DNA from: Rana temporaria
Lineage: Eukaryota > Chordata > Amphibia > Anura > Ranidae
Direction: 5' to 3'
NCBI RefSeq assembly: GCF_905171775.1
Contig: NC_053491.1
Span: 108,882,682 to 108,946,681, forward strand
Length of the DNA: 64,000 bases
The stretch's first letter is position 1. Every line of letters begins with the position of its first letter. A program made the translations under genes and the position numbers. The notes under the pieces were generated by a model, which saw nothing but the letters and a program-made list of their open reading frames with translations, was not told the DNA's origin and did no database searches. Below are positions 11,749-23,337 of the stretch, piece by piece.

Positions 11749-12443
11749 GGGCCGGATTCAGATAGGTTAGCGGATCTTTAGATCCGCGTAACCTATCTGA
11801 TTTACGTTACGCCGCCGCAAGTTTTTCAGGCAAGTGCTTTATTCAGAAAGCACTTGCCTGTAAAGTTGCGGCGGCGTATCGTAAATCCCCAGGCCGAATT
11901 CAAATTCGGCGGGTAGGGGGCGTATAATATTTAAATCAGGCGCGTCCCCGCGCCGAACGAACTGCGCATGCGCAGTCCGCAAAATTTCCCAGTGTGCATT
12001 GCTTCAAATGACATCGCAAGGACGTCATTGGTTTCGACATTAACGTAAATTATGTCCGGCCATATTCACGAACGACTTAAGCAAACGACGTAAACATTTC
12101 AAAACTCTGCGCGGGAACGACGGCCATACTTAACATAGGATACGCCGCACTAACCCCTCATATAGCAGGGGTAACTTTACGCTGGAAAAAGCAGAACGCA
12201 AACGACGTAAAAAAAAGCGCCGGGCGGTCGTTCGTTTCTGAATCGGCGTAACTCCTCATTTGCATATTCGACGCGTAAAAGATACGGAAGCGCCACCTAG
12301 CGGCCGGCCTGGAATTGCAGCCTAAGTTACACCTGTCGGATCTTAGGGATATCTATGCGTAACTGATTCTCTGAATCAGTCGCATAGATACGACCGGCCG
12401 GCCTTAGAGATACGTCGTTGTATCTCCTATCTGAATCTGGCCC
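11749..12443. mobile_element. 3-bp-target TIR element (ACT)
   Basis: The left end GGGCCGGATTCAGATAGG and right end CCTATCTGAATCTGGCCC are inverted repeats, flanked by ACT (11746-11748 and 12444-12446). A subterminal hairpin (GCGGATCTTTAGATCCGC) lies near 11770. Two relatives at 14526 and 28096 show ATT and AGT instead, so the target is ANT. It encodes nothing. The superfamily is undecided; a 3-bp duplication fits PIF-Harbinger in length but not its usual TWA. Confidence 0.82.
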
Positions 12444-12544
12444 ACTGACTAGATTTTTACTACATTTAGATCAGTAAAAAAAATGCCTGAATGCCTAAAA
12501 ACATGTTTTTTTTTAGGCATCCTATGTGCAAGAAGCATAAAAAT

Positions 12545-14270
12545 GTTCAGGAAGGGTGACGGACTGCACTGTGCCATGCGGTAGTGATGATAATGTTCGA
12601 CTGTCGTTTTCAAAGAGAACCTTGACATCTAACAGGTTTATGGCTGTCCACGGTGTGTCCGCAGGTGACTGTTAAGACCGATACAGGCATAGAATGTTCT
12701 GCTACATACCGAACAGACATGTGTGGGCACCATTGTTGCAGCATTTGCAGCTCTGACTTTACGGTGTGCTTTGTTCTCTTGTGCTATGGTTGTTCTTCTG
12801 GACTCAGATGTCTGACAGCCTTATTGGATCAGCGTGCGCCATGTCTATCGGTCTTGTGCCAGGGTTTTCCAGGAGGTGGTGTCGATATCCAGAGACTTGA
12901 GAGAGGCTTTCAGTGTGTCTTTGCATCGCTTCTTTTGTCCCCTGTGCGATCACTTTTCTTGAGACAGCTCATCATAGAAGAGCTGTTTGGGGATGCGGTG
13001 GTCATGTATCCTTCCAACGGTAGACTTTAAGCTTCAGCAAGGCTTATCCCACGGTGGTCCCACACATTGGTCCGCAGTCTGCCGCATACAGAGCTAGCCT
13101 TGGCGATTCTGCAGTTGACCTCAATGTCAATCGTCACTGCGTGGGAGAGGGTACTGCCATCGTATGTAAATTGGTCCACTGCTTGCAGCTTTTGTTCCTT
13201 CAATGTGATGGTGGGCTCTTGGTGTTCGGATTTTGGCTGATGCATCACTTTGGTTTTCGTTGTGTTGATAAAGAAGCTAAAGTTGTCGCATGCTGCTGCA
13301 AATTTGTCCATACTGGCTTTCATTTCCTGCTGATCCAGCATTCAGGGCACAGTCGTCAGCAAAAAGGAACTCTTGTAGCACAATCTGCTTTGTCTTGGTG
13401 ACAGCCTAGAGTCTTCGCAAATTGATCAGTTTCCCATCGGTTCTGTATCTCAAGCTGACTCCCAAGGAACTGTTCTGAAAAGCGTCTGACAGCATGGCTG
13501 AAAACATTATTCTGAACAGCGTTGCTTGACGCCATTTGTGACAGGAAAGGCATCTGAAGCTTCTCCGTCATCCAGAACATGAGTTGTCATGCCGTTGTGG
13601 ATCTGACGTACCATCAGAATTAATCTATCAGGGCACCTAAACTTCGACATGATGCACCACATACCTTCACGACTGACAGTGTCAAAAGCCTTGGTGAGAT
13701 CCACGAGGATGGTGTACAGTTCACGATTCTGCTCTTGACACTTCTCCTGGAGCTGACAGGCTGCAGGGACCATGTCCACTGTGGCACGCTCTTTGCAGGA
13801 GCAGCACTGTGTCTTAGGCAGTAGACCCTGTTCCAGGTGGTCAATCAGGCGATTCAGCAACACTCGTGCAAGGATCTTGCCTATGGTGGAAAGCAGTGAT
13901 ATTCCTCTATGATTATCGCAGACTTGTCAATTTCCTTTTCTCTTGTAGAGGTGTACAACGGACATCAATTTTAATTCTTGAGGAATGGATCCTTGATTTG
14001 AGAAGGACTGGAACATCTGAGTACATTTTTCGACAATCACTTCACCACTAGCCTTATAGATTTCCACTGGAATCACATCAGATCCTGGGGCCTTGCCTTT
14101 GGACAGCTGGCTAATGGCCTGTAAGGTTTCAGCCTGTGATGGTGGGATGTCTAGGCTGTAGTTGATATCCACCTGGGGCATTCTGTCAATTGCTTCGTTA
14201 GTGATAGAGGATTGGCAGTTCAGAGTCTTCTCAGTAATGAGAGTTGCACCATCTATGTCTCCTGTTTATA
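12545..14270 (-). pseudogene. decayed LINE reverse transcriptase with C-terminal zinc finger
   Basis: On the minus strand three fragments read like one LINE polymerase. 14181-13927 has AISQLSKGKAPGSDVIPVEI, the segment before RT motif 1. About 13925-13507 has CDNHRGISLLS, then LVDLTKAFDTVSREGMW (first catalytic Asp region) and TNGVKQRC (normally GVKQGC). 13341-13027 has INTTKTKVMHQPK, FTYDGSTLS (normally FTYLGSTLS) and RLRTNVWDHRGIS. The FADD box between 13507 and 13341 is not intact. Near the end, in another frame, a classical C2H2 finger is readable (CSVCSRTFYACIGLNSHLRTH region, written here as CSVC then HLRTH) with a stop at 12638-12640. Stops and frame changes show it is dead. The exact LINE clade is not decided. 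Confidence 0.85.
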
Positions 14271-14525
14271 AAATCTAAAATAGATTAAAATATATAGTGA
14301 TGAGAAGAAGGAAAGTGTTTAAATATCACTCTTTTTACTGGGTTGTCAGAAAGGTATGTCTTTTTGTGGTACAAAATAGCTGGGTGCTAAGATGATCACC
14401 ACAAAGAGAAATCAGCTAACAGGGTTGGCTACACTGGTTAATGTTTATAGTTTACTCTACACAAATTGCTTTTTCCCAGGTATTATAACAATTACCTACC
14501 ATTATTTTTCTCAGTGATAGATATT

Positions 14526-15140
14526 GGGGTAGATTCAGGTACATTTGTGCATTTTTTACGGAGGTGCAGGGCAACGTTTGGGCGCTCCGTCAAAATGCCC
14601 GGCGTAAGCGCGCGCAATTTAAATGATCCCGTAGGGGGCGGGAATCATTTAAATTAGGCGCGTTCCCGCGCCTATCGTAGAGCGCATGCTCTGTCGGGAA
14701 ACTTTCCGGACGTGCATTGCGGCAAATGACGTCGCAAGGACGTCATTTGCTTCAAAGTGAACGTGAATGGCGTCCAGCGCCATTCACGATTCACTTACGC
14801 AAACTACGTAAAGTTCAAATTTCGCGACGCGGGAACGGCGGGTATACGTAACATTGGCTGCCCCTGCTAATAGCAGGGGCAGCCTTACGCGCAAACCGCC
14901 GTACGCAAACTGCGTACGTAGGGCTCGCGTAACGTTGTGAATCGACGTTAGTATGCAATTTGCATACTATACGCTGAGCACAACGGGAACGGGCATAAGA
15001 GCCTTATGCCATGCATATCTTAGGCTGCAGTCGGCGTAACGAGGTTCCTGAATCAGGAGCATTCGTTACGCCGGCGCAAGTAAGCAATTGCGCTGCGTAA
15101 CTATGGTTACGCAGGCGCAATTGCTCTCTGAATCCGGGCC
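14526..15140. mobile_element. 3-bp-target TIR element (ATT)
   Basis: Left end GGGGTAGATTCAGG and right end CTGAATCCGGGCC are related inverted ends, flanked by ATT at 14523-14525 and 15141-15143. Same family as 11749-12443 and 28096-28801, but with a divergent interior containing TAATAGCAGGGGCAGCC and CGTAACGAGGTTCCTGAATC hairpins. Its right end is included in a tandem duplication. Confidence 0.75.
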
Positions 15141-15316
15141 ATTGTTATTAATGATTCGATTTCCATGGTGTTATGGCGTAACGAGGTTCCTGAATCAGGA
15201 GCATTCGTTACGCCGGCGCAAGTAAGCAATTGCGCTGCGTAACTATGGTTACGCAGGCGCAATTGCTCTCTGAATCCGGGCCATTGTTATTAATGATTCG
15301 ATTTCCATGGTGTTAT
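15033..15316 (+). repeat. perfect 142-bp tandem duplication
   Basis: 15033-15174 and 15175-15316 are identical as far as I can compare by eye. The unit starts inside the TIR element (GGCGTAACGAGGTTCC) and runs through its right end into 34 bp of flank (ending CCATGGTGTTAT). It therefore arose after the element inserted, and recently, as no differences have built up. Confidence 0.9.
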
Positions 15317-15708
15317 ATGTGGATAAACAGTATCAAATGACAATCACCTAATTCCTAATGACCATATAACTTGACTATGGTAAGACAGATGCAAACTGAC
15401 TCTTAACCCCTGCTCCTACCATACATATTGTATGCCATATTAAATAACCAGACAGGTTTTGAAGTAAAATTGCCCGTACCGTACCATATATTAACAAATA
15501 CCCATAAAATTTTATTTACAAACAATAATCTCACAGATAGATATTAACCAGGTGGCTGACCTTTGAAGGCACTTAAAAGACCCCAAATCGATTTAGTATC
15601 ATCGAGACCACACAAGGTCCCCAGTCGCAACACACCGACTCGAGGACGATACCAACTCTCCACCTTCCAACGCTTATACACATATCCAAATGCCCAGGTA
15701 AACCTCAG
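15317..15708. other. unclassified DNA
   Basis: No gene, RNA or paired repeat recognised. Confidence 0.4.
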
Positions 15709-15712
15709 TTAA

Positions 15713-16256
15713 AGCGGAGTTCCGGCCACAATTTCACTTTTTAAATATAAATACCCCTGTAATACACAAGCTTAATGTATTCTAGTAAAAATAGTCTGTA
15801 AACTAAGGTCCGTTTTGTTAGGTTGTTACAGCATTTAGACACTTTATAAAATAGAAATTGACTGGGGCCATCTTAAGTGTGGGCATCATGAAGCCAGACT
15901 GTATGACTTCCTGGATTTCAGCCTTGCAGATCTCGCACATGCTCAGTGCTGGACAAGCAGTGTTATAGGTTTCAGATCAGGTTTCAGCACCTGTACTGTC
16001 CAAGTCACATGATTCTTCGAGACTGGGGAGTGCACAGACTCCTGGAAAGTTACACCCACTACATTCCCAGGAGTCTGTGCGGTGTAGGTTAGGAAGCTAA
16101 AGCACCTAGGTGCAGGAAGAGGGAAGATGAACTATTCTGCCTAGCAACAACACTTTGAAGGCATCTAAAAAAAAAAAAAAAAAAATCTTAAAGGACTAAT
16201 GACATTTTTTTTTAAAACTACTGATGTAATGTTATATTTATGGGTGGAACTCCACT
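15713..16256. mobile_element. TTAA element, AGCGGA class, 544 bp
   Basis: Flanked by TTAA (15709-15712, 16257-16260). Left end AGCGGAGTTCCGGCC and right end GGGTGGAACTCCACT are inverted relatives. A central hairpin is formed by GGGAGTGCACAGACTCCTGG and CCAGGAGTCTGTGC (about 16025-16080). Relatives: 17292, 33639, 42203. Confidence 0.82.
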
Positions 16257-16260
16257 TTAA

Positions 16261-17287
16261 CTGGCATCTTACCAATGACCCCATACTATAGATGGTTCCC
16301 CACTATGCCATATCGGTATTCATTTAGAAGGCCTCCAAAGATCCCAACCACCACACCACTACAATAGTCATTACCGCATGTCCATTCCACAAAAAAGGGG
16401 CAGGAGGGTGGGGAGCTGCTTCTTCGTTCGATGACCTCCAACTTACCACCGGACACTTGGCACCTCCCTTCCTAGACCTGCAAAAAAAACTCTTGGCCAC
16501 TCCCACCTAACAGACCAATTCAAAACGCCATCTTAACCCCTTGTGTCCTGATTGCCTTGCTACCCTGTCATGCCAGCCCTGCGCCAATTTCTCTGTCTTT
16601 TTTTCTATGGGCTTCTCTGTCCTCAAACTACCATTGGCCAATAGCATGTTTTTTCCCCCCTACCATTTCTTGCACATGATTAGGTAAATTGAACACAGTC
16701 TCCACTTATTTACTAAGCTCAGTGAATGTTCCCTATACATAGTTAACATTTACTTTGCTCAGTGAACAGTTTAGTTCTCTATTATTTTAGTAATTTAGCC
16801 CCATAGTCTATTTATTTGAATAACCCTATTCATTCTATGCTAGGCAACTGTCATTGCAGGCGATATCAATTAGTATGTGGATCAGCATAATAATTTACCT
16901 GTGCTAAGAAAAATTCAGGGGCTGAAAAAGCTGACCTTCTAAAAATATTAGTTGCTTGGCTGCTATGCTGACCACAGGCTTTAGTAATTTCTAAAGCTGG
17001 CCTGCAGGCTGAATGAAAAAAAAATCTAACAGATTCCTCCATCCACGGTATATAGTACAGATGGAGAAATCTCCCGCTCTAGCTATTGTATTCTGAAAGC
17101 TGGCTCCAGCAGCTGTCAAAATACCTAAACAATGATTTGATTGGATGCAGCCGCTGTTTTTTAAGAAATGGACAAAATTCTCATAGTATATACAGAGCAT
17201 GTATGCAGATGAGGAACGATTAAGAAAAGTCAGAAGTCCCATATTACATGTTGTGAGTAAGTGGTTCAAGGTATTAAAGCAGCAGAT
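16261..17287. other. unclassified DNA
   Basis: No gene or paired repeat recognised. Contains AT-rich stretches and no long open frame with family resemblance. Confidence 0.4.
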
Positions 17288-17291
17288 TTAA

Positions 17292-17891
17292 AGTGGAGGT
17301 TCACCCGATTTTGTCCCTTTGTCCGATTCACTAGTCCCCCCGATGTACATAACGATTTGGCTATTCAAAAAGATTGAAAAAATCTCCATACCTTCTTTAT
17401 GGCTGCTCGTCCAGGCACTTCCTGGTTCTAGGGTTGCGGGACTGGGCGTGTCGCTTTGCACCGCAATGAATTTTGGGAGCTATGACATGTGTCTCTGGAC
17501 GATGACGAGACACTATTCTTTACAGCAGCCAGAGGAGAAATCTCAAGAGATTTCAAACGTCACATGACTGCACCGGGTCATGTGACGGTCATGTGACCGG
17601 GGGCGGATACAATTTGCCCATTGTAAGTATGCAGTGTTGACGGCGCGGCTCGCCGTCACACTGCGCTTGCGCGGGATAGAGCGCACATCCCGGAAGATCG
17701 TACAGGAGGGCTTCAGAGTGCCCAGAGTAAAGATGGCAATGTCCATCACGAAATTTTATAAAATCTATTTTTGAGGGATATCGTCATGCTAGCGGCTGCG
17801 ATGATGAGATTGGTAAGTACTATTTTCTTTGTACCACCAGCGTTACAAGAAAGTTTTTAAAAAAAAACAGTTTTCCCGTGGAACTCCCGCT
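17292..17891. mobile_element. TTAA element, AGCGGA class, 600 bp
   Basis: Flanked by TTAA (17288-17291, 17892-17895). Ends AGTGGAGGTTCACCC and GTGGAACTCCCGCT. The interior includes a GTCACATGAC-type palindrome near 17560-17600. Non-coding. Confidence 0.8.
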
Positions 17892-18072
17892 TTAACATGA
17901 CAGACAGACAACTACCATTTTCAGGAGGATAGGTCAATAATGACCGCCTCGATGTTTTGTCACATGACAGGTTTCCCTTAAATTAGAACTATGAGTATTT
18001 TGTTTTCCCATTTTGGATAGAGCAAGGGAGGGTTGTAACCCCTGATTGATTTTTTTTTGCCATCTGTGTTTA

Positions 18073-19019
18073 ACCGCTTGCTGCCCGCCGCACACCGATG
18101 TACGTCGGCAGAATGTCACGGCTGCGCATATTGGTGTACAGGTACGTCCTCCTTAATATGCGCAGCCGGCGCCTCTCTCGCGACCCAGTCGGGGATTACG
18201 TGACCGTGCCCGGGACACCGCCGGCGATCGGGTCACAGAGCTGAAGAACGGGGAGAGGTAAGTGTAAACAAACCTCTCCCCGTCCTTCCTAGTCAGACTG
18301 TCACTGATCGTCTGTTCCCTGTCATACGGAACGACGATCAGTGACGTCACACGCCAAGCCCTGCCCCCACACAGTAAGAATCGCTCCCTTAGGGCACACT
18401 TAACCCCTTCAGCACCCCCTACAGGTTAACCCCTTCACTGCCAGTGTAATTTTCACAGCGAGCAGTGCATTTTTATAGCACTGATCGCTGTAAAAATGAC
18501 AGTAGTCCCAAAATAGTGTCAAAAGTGTCCGATAGGTCCGCCATTATGTCGCAGTCACAATAAAAATCGCTAGTTGCCGCCATTACTAGTAAAAAAAAAT
18601 AATAATAAAAATGCCATAAAACTATCCTCTATTTTGTAGACGCTATAACATTTGTGCAAACCAATCAATAGACGCTTATTGCGATTTTTTTTTACCAAAA
18701 ATATGTAGAAGACCTAAACTGAGGAAAAAAATGTTTGTTTATGTATTTTTGGGGGATATTTATTATAGAAAAAATTTAAAAATATTGCATTTTTTTCAAA
18801 ATTGTCGCTCTATTTTTGTTTATAGTGCAAAAAAATAAAAAACTGCAGAGGTGATCAAATACCACCAAAAGAAAGCTCTATTTGTGGGCAAAAAAGGACC
18901 TCAATTTTGTTTGGGAGCCACGTCGCACGACCGCGCAATTGTCAGTTAAAGCGACGCAGTGCCGAATCGCAAAAAGGGGCCTGTTCCTTTAGCAACAAAA
19001 TGGTCCAGGCCTTAAGTGG
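18073..19019 (+). mobile_element. TTAA element with conserved AT-rich core
   Basis: Flanked by TTAA (18069-18072, 19020-19023). Left end CCGCTTGCTGCCCGCC, right end GGTCCAGGCCTTAAGTGG. It carries the same core as 7380-8248, in the same order and about 85-90% alike by eye. A long hairpin formed by CAGTGACGTCAC-side sequences lies near 18300-18345. Confidence 0.85.
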
Positions 19020-19023
19020 TTAA

Positions 19024-19584
19024 TTGCAGAGTTTTCCCTATACTTCCTGTCCCATAGCCAAACAGGAAGTGAGAAGAAATCCCTGCATTTAAAGGAATTT
19101 CTTGGGGACCCCTGAACTAGTGTCCCTATTGGAAGATTTCCCATATATTACTTTTCCAGTGACAACCCAAAATTTGGGGTTTTCTTTTACTTTCAATGAT
19201 TATGATAAACAAGACAAATAAAGAGTGTGGATCTGCCGGGGGCACCGACAGCAATAAAAAGTGACAGGGGCTCTTATCCCTCTCCGCTCTATCCAAAACT
19301 AAATAAAAAGTTTTGCCTTTAGTTATACTTTAAGTGACTAGCTTTACGTTGCTCACCAGAGCAAGATAAAAACGACTGAAGCTATGTTTTTTAATAAAAT
19401 AAATTATTCATCCCTCGCTATGCCACATTATAAACTAATGGTTGCAACGGCATATTATTTTATGCAGCGCCACTAAAAATTGTAAGCTGATGTGAACAGA
19501 GCCTTTACAGTATTCATTTATTGTAGATGTTCTCTGTAACTAAATAACTTTCAGTCTGCTAAAGCACAATTGCCATTGTTTTTT
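19024..19584. other. unclassified DNA with one TTAA-type end
   Basis: The stretch to about 19335 ends in TTGCCTTTAGTTATACTTTAA, which looks like the right end of a TTAA element whose left end is not visible. The remainder is unassigned. Confidence 0.4.
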
Positions 19585-20546
19585 TTAACCAGTTCAGACC
19601 GCCTCATAGCAGTTTTACTGCTACAGGGCGGAACCTGTGCGTTGGATAACGTGTATATATATATATGTGATACGGCTCTTCTGGGCAGGGGGCACACACC
19701 CCACCTGGCTCGCGCCCCCCACCTGGCCAGCACTGGGTACCGCAGACTCAATGTCCGCCGGCACCCGCCGATCATCCTGCAGAGACACAGAACGACAGTC
19801 TGCCTATGTAAACAAGACAGATCACCGTTGTGACAAGAGGGAAGGCATTGATCATTCGTCCTTGCAAAGCAGGGAGTATGATCCATGTCTTCCCTTAGAA
19901 AATTCACCTTCCACATTGTAATACAACACAGGCTAGGCACTCAGTTAACCTTTTGATCACCTCTAATGTTAACCCCTTCTCAGCCAGTGTTATTAGTACA
20001 GTGATAGTGCATATTTTTAGCACTGATCACTGTATTAGTGTCACTGGTTCCCAAAAAGTGTCAGTTAGTTTGCGAATTTTTAGCTGCAATATCACAGTAT
20101 AGGTCGCTAATCACCGCTTTTAATAGTAACAAAATAAAATATCCCATAGTTTGTAGACGTTGTAACTTTTGCGCAAACCAATTAATATATGCTTGTTGGG
20201 ATTTTTTTTATCAATAATCTGTAGCAAAATACATATTGGCCTAAATTGTAAAGAAATTTGGTTTTATGATTTTTTTTATTGGATATGTTTTATAGCAGAA
20301 AGTACAACATATTATTTATTTATTTTTTTGTCTTTTTTTGTTTACAGTGCAAAAAAAAAATTACCGCATAGATGATCAAATACCCCCAAAAGAAAGCTCT
20401 ATTTGGGTACAGCATCACAATTGTCAGTTAACATCCTGAGCGGTATTCCCGAGTCTGGCTCGGGGGGGGGGGTTTCAGCACCATTAGCGGTATCCCCGAG
20501 CCAGACTCTGGATTGCATCGCAGTATCCACAGGCAGAGTTCTCTTA

Positions 20547-20896
20547 CCGTATTTATCGGGGTATTGCGCGCTCCGGCGTATAGCGCGCACCCTTAATGTA
20601 GACCCAAAATCCTGTAAAAAAAACATTTTACTACTTACAGTTTTGGTGTCTTGCCCGGCGTCCATCGGCGGTCTCGTCCGGTCTGGCGTCCGTCTGCGGC
20701 CTCGGTGGTGTCCTCCCGGCTTCTCCCGCGATGTCTCCGTGTCGAATCCCCGCTTCCGGGGCTCAGTTTGAACGCCTCCGCTGACATATACCGAGCGCAG
20801 TACACTCGGGTATATTCGGCCCCGCTCGAATGTACCCGAGTGTACTGCGCTTATTTTAAGAGGAAAAAAGTGCGCAGTATACGCCGATAAATACGG
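20547..20896. mobile_element. TA-target MITE, 350 bp
   Basis: Ends CCGTATTTATCGGGGTAT and ATACGCCGATAAATACGG, flanked by TA (20545-20546, 20897-20898). The uninterrupted relative near 43272-43284 reads ACAAGGTAAG (reverse complement CTTACCTTGT), matching the flanks joined with a single TA. The TA target duplication is therefore directly supported, pointing to Tc1/mariner-type mobilisation. The interior is GC-rich and unlike the 150-bp copies. Confidence 0.88.
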
Positions 20897-21420
20897 TACC
20901 TTGTCCCTGGATCCTGCGATGTCTCCCCGCTGTGTGAGCAGGCTGTCTCCTCACTTGAGTGCCACTGAGCTCCGTTCCCTGCGACGTTACGACGCAGGGG
21001 GGTGGAGATCTGCGCCAAATTCAAAAAAGTAAATACACAGTACACATACAGTATATCTTACAGATTACAGTACTGTATAAAATAATTACACACCCCCTTT
21101 GTCCCTAGTGGTCTGCCTAGTGTCCTGCATGCACTTTTATATTATAAATACTGTTCTTTCTGCCTGGAAACTGTAGATTGTCCATAGCAACCAAAAAGTG
21201 TCTCTTTACATCAAAAGTGGTTTTAGACCATCTAGAAAACAGCGATAATAAATTAGAATCACTTGCAGAATTTAGCAATAGCGATTTGTGGGGAAATTCG
21301 TCACTTAAAAGTAATGACAGCGACAATTCTGCAACTGAGCAAATCTCAGTCTTTTTGATTTGATAAAAAAATTTGAATAATTTTTATTATAATTACATTG
21401 TTATTTGTTATAATTATTTA

Positions 21421-21811
21421 GGCTTCATTTCCACTGGCTTTTTTACAGCCACTGTTGTTAGCCTTTTTTACAGCTTAAAAACGCCTGTCCATGCTTATTT
21501 TGTAAAAAAAAAAATATATATATATTTTATTTTTTCTGTGAGCTGGAGCTCAAAAACGCAGCGGTAGCGTTTTTGAGCGTTTTCACGCGTTTTTGAGCGT
21601 TTTTTAATGTCTGGTGTTTTTACAGCTCTATTGCTGGAGCCACAGAACGCCCTGGTCCCGCGTTTTTTTTACAGCTCAAAAACGCCTATGCCATTTGCAG
21701 CTCAAAAACGCCTATGTGGGCATGATGCCATAGAATAACATGGACAGGCGTTTTTAAGCTGTCAAAAACGCTCAGAAAAGTGGCTGTAAAAATGCCAGTG
21801 GAAATGAAGCC
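21421..21811. mobile_element. TTA-target MITE, 391 bp
   Basis: Ends GGCTTCATTTCCACTGGC and GCCAGTGGAAATGAAGCC are perfect inverted repeats flanked by TTA (21418-21420, 21812-21814). The relative at about 42735-42790 has the unoccupied site (reverse complement ATTATTTATAATTATTT), with one TTA. Ends and target fit PIF-Harbinger. The interior is full of GCGTTTTTGAGC and its complement. A second copy is at 46918-47303. Confidence 0.85.
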
Positions 21812-22094
21812 TTATAGTTATTTATTATATTATAATTTATGACTTTGTATTTCAAACTTTATCATACCCGGGATGTTTACTAGACTCTTGTTTGGACATA
21901 TTTAAGTGAGTTATTCCTAAGAATTGCAGGCCTACAATATAAAACGCCAAATTTCCATGCAAAATAATTGTACCGCTTTCAGCACCTAAAACCAGAAAGA
22001 ATCATACCGCCAGGGAGGTTAAAGTAACGCAGTAACGTATCAAAAAAAAAATGGCCTGATCATGAAATAAATCTTCTGGAGGTCAAGTGGTTAA

Positions 22095-22843
22095 CGTCTT
22101 TTTTTCACCTATTTTCATACTTTGTGTTGATGATCTACAGTACTGCAGCCCAGATTTTATATGTAAATGCATGTACTACAGCAATCACCATATGGCATCT
22201 CCCAGGGCAGGTTTGTTCATGTGTGGTGAAATGGCCATTTGTGGCCTCCGTACAAAGCCTGTGTGACAAGCTGACAACACAGGAGCACAACCAGGGTCAG
22301 TCACAGAGCATTGTCACCCTATAACAGGAAGTGCCTTTATGGCAGGATCATCAGGTATTACTTTAAGGTATTTACGTAACGCTTTTATGTCTAGAGGTCA
22401 TTGAAAATTACTGTAGTTGGCAAGTAGATTTATTTGCTACCTATCAGATTTAGCAATTGTCAGTTGCCTTGATTGAAATTTAATGACTAATTTGCATATC
22501 AAAATAATTTTTAAATTATTTTTTTCCACAGAGATAAGGCTTTTATTAAAGCAAAACTAAACTGTATCTGAGCACCACGAACCAAAAAAATGTTATTTCA
22601 TTAATTTTAATATTCAAAGCAAACGCACTCATCCATCTATGCTTTATTTAGTTGAGAAATCACTGAAAAACACCCCCCAGTATTTTGAGCTGTGGCTCTC
22701 ATGAGTAAAAGCAGAGCATTCATGTAGCCTTTACTTCCTGTCTGCCCTTATCTCAGGCATGCAGACAGGAGGTTGCGCTTAGCTGTAAAAACACCTCCTC
22801 CCCTCCCCCAGATGAAATAAAAAAAAAAGAAATCCCCATAAAG
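22095..22843. other. unclassified DNA
   Basis: No gene or paired repeat recognised. Confidence 0.4.
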
Positions 22844-22851
22844 AATGGGAT

Positions 22852-23252
22852 CATAGGCGTGCGCAGCCTATTGCATTAGGGTGTGCACCTCAAACATTGG
22901 GGTGGAGCAAGGGGGATTCGGGCAGCAGAAAGAAGATGAACAGGGACAGGAGGGGTGGTGGCGGTGGCATATATTGATAACGATCCCCCTGTATTTTGCT
23001 CCTGTAGCAACTGAATGTCGAGAGGAGGAGAAGCCTTCTTTTAGCTGCTGCAGGAAGAAAAATACAGATCGGTTCCACTATATCCCAGCCCTGCTGCCCT
23101 TCCTGTGCAGATTCTGGGGGTCAACAAGGAAGGATCGCGGTTTACCTATTACCTGTCCATGATCGTCAGGTAGATCACGATTGACAGGTTGTCAACCTCA
23201 AGATTAGGGTGTGCCCAAGGCACACCTGGCACACCCCTTGTGCACGCCTATG
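22852..23252. mobile_element. hAT-like MITE, 401 bp
   Basis: Ends CATAGGCGTGCGCA and TGTGCACGCCTATG are inverted repeats. Flanking 8-mers AATGGGAT and CCTGGGAT agree at 6 of 8 positions. The open frame inside (22881-23162) has no family resemblance. Confidence 0.7.
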
Positions 23253-23337
23253 CCTGGGATGTATACCATTGGTTTGGCATAGGCCTGAAACCAGGAAGAA
23301 ATTAAGAAAATGGAAAAAAAGTTTTAACCAAGTAAAT

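Larger units (their letters stand above)
20432..22018 (+). mobile_element. TTAA element, CTCCCTGGCGG class, itself split twice
   Basis: Inserted at TTAA (20428-20431, 22019-22022). Left end CATCCTGAGCGGTATTCCCG, right end AATCATACCGCCAGGGAGG. The reverse-complement relative at 42551-43392 lacks both inner insertions and so serves as an empty reference. About 390 bp (20900-21370) is well conserved between the two copies, including ATTGTCCATAGCAACCAAAA. No coding evidence: the short open frames around 21178-21363 overlap on both strands. Confidence 0.85.
19589..22090 (+). mobile_element. TTAA element, host of a nested set
   Basis: Outer TTAA sites at 19585-19588 and 22091-22094. Left end CCAGTTCAGACCGCC, right end GGAGGTCAAGTGG. 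Its core (TTAACCCCTTCTCAGCCAGT, GTTTGTAGACGTTGTAACTT, AAATACCCCCAAAAGAAAGC) is a divergent version of the 7380-8248 family. It is interrupted inside GTCAGTTAAAG by the element at 20432-22018; the 7380 copy has the same GTCAGTTAAAG uninterrupted. Confidence 0.82.
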
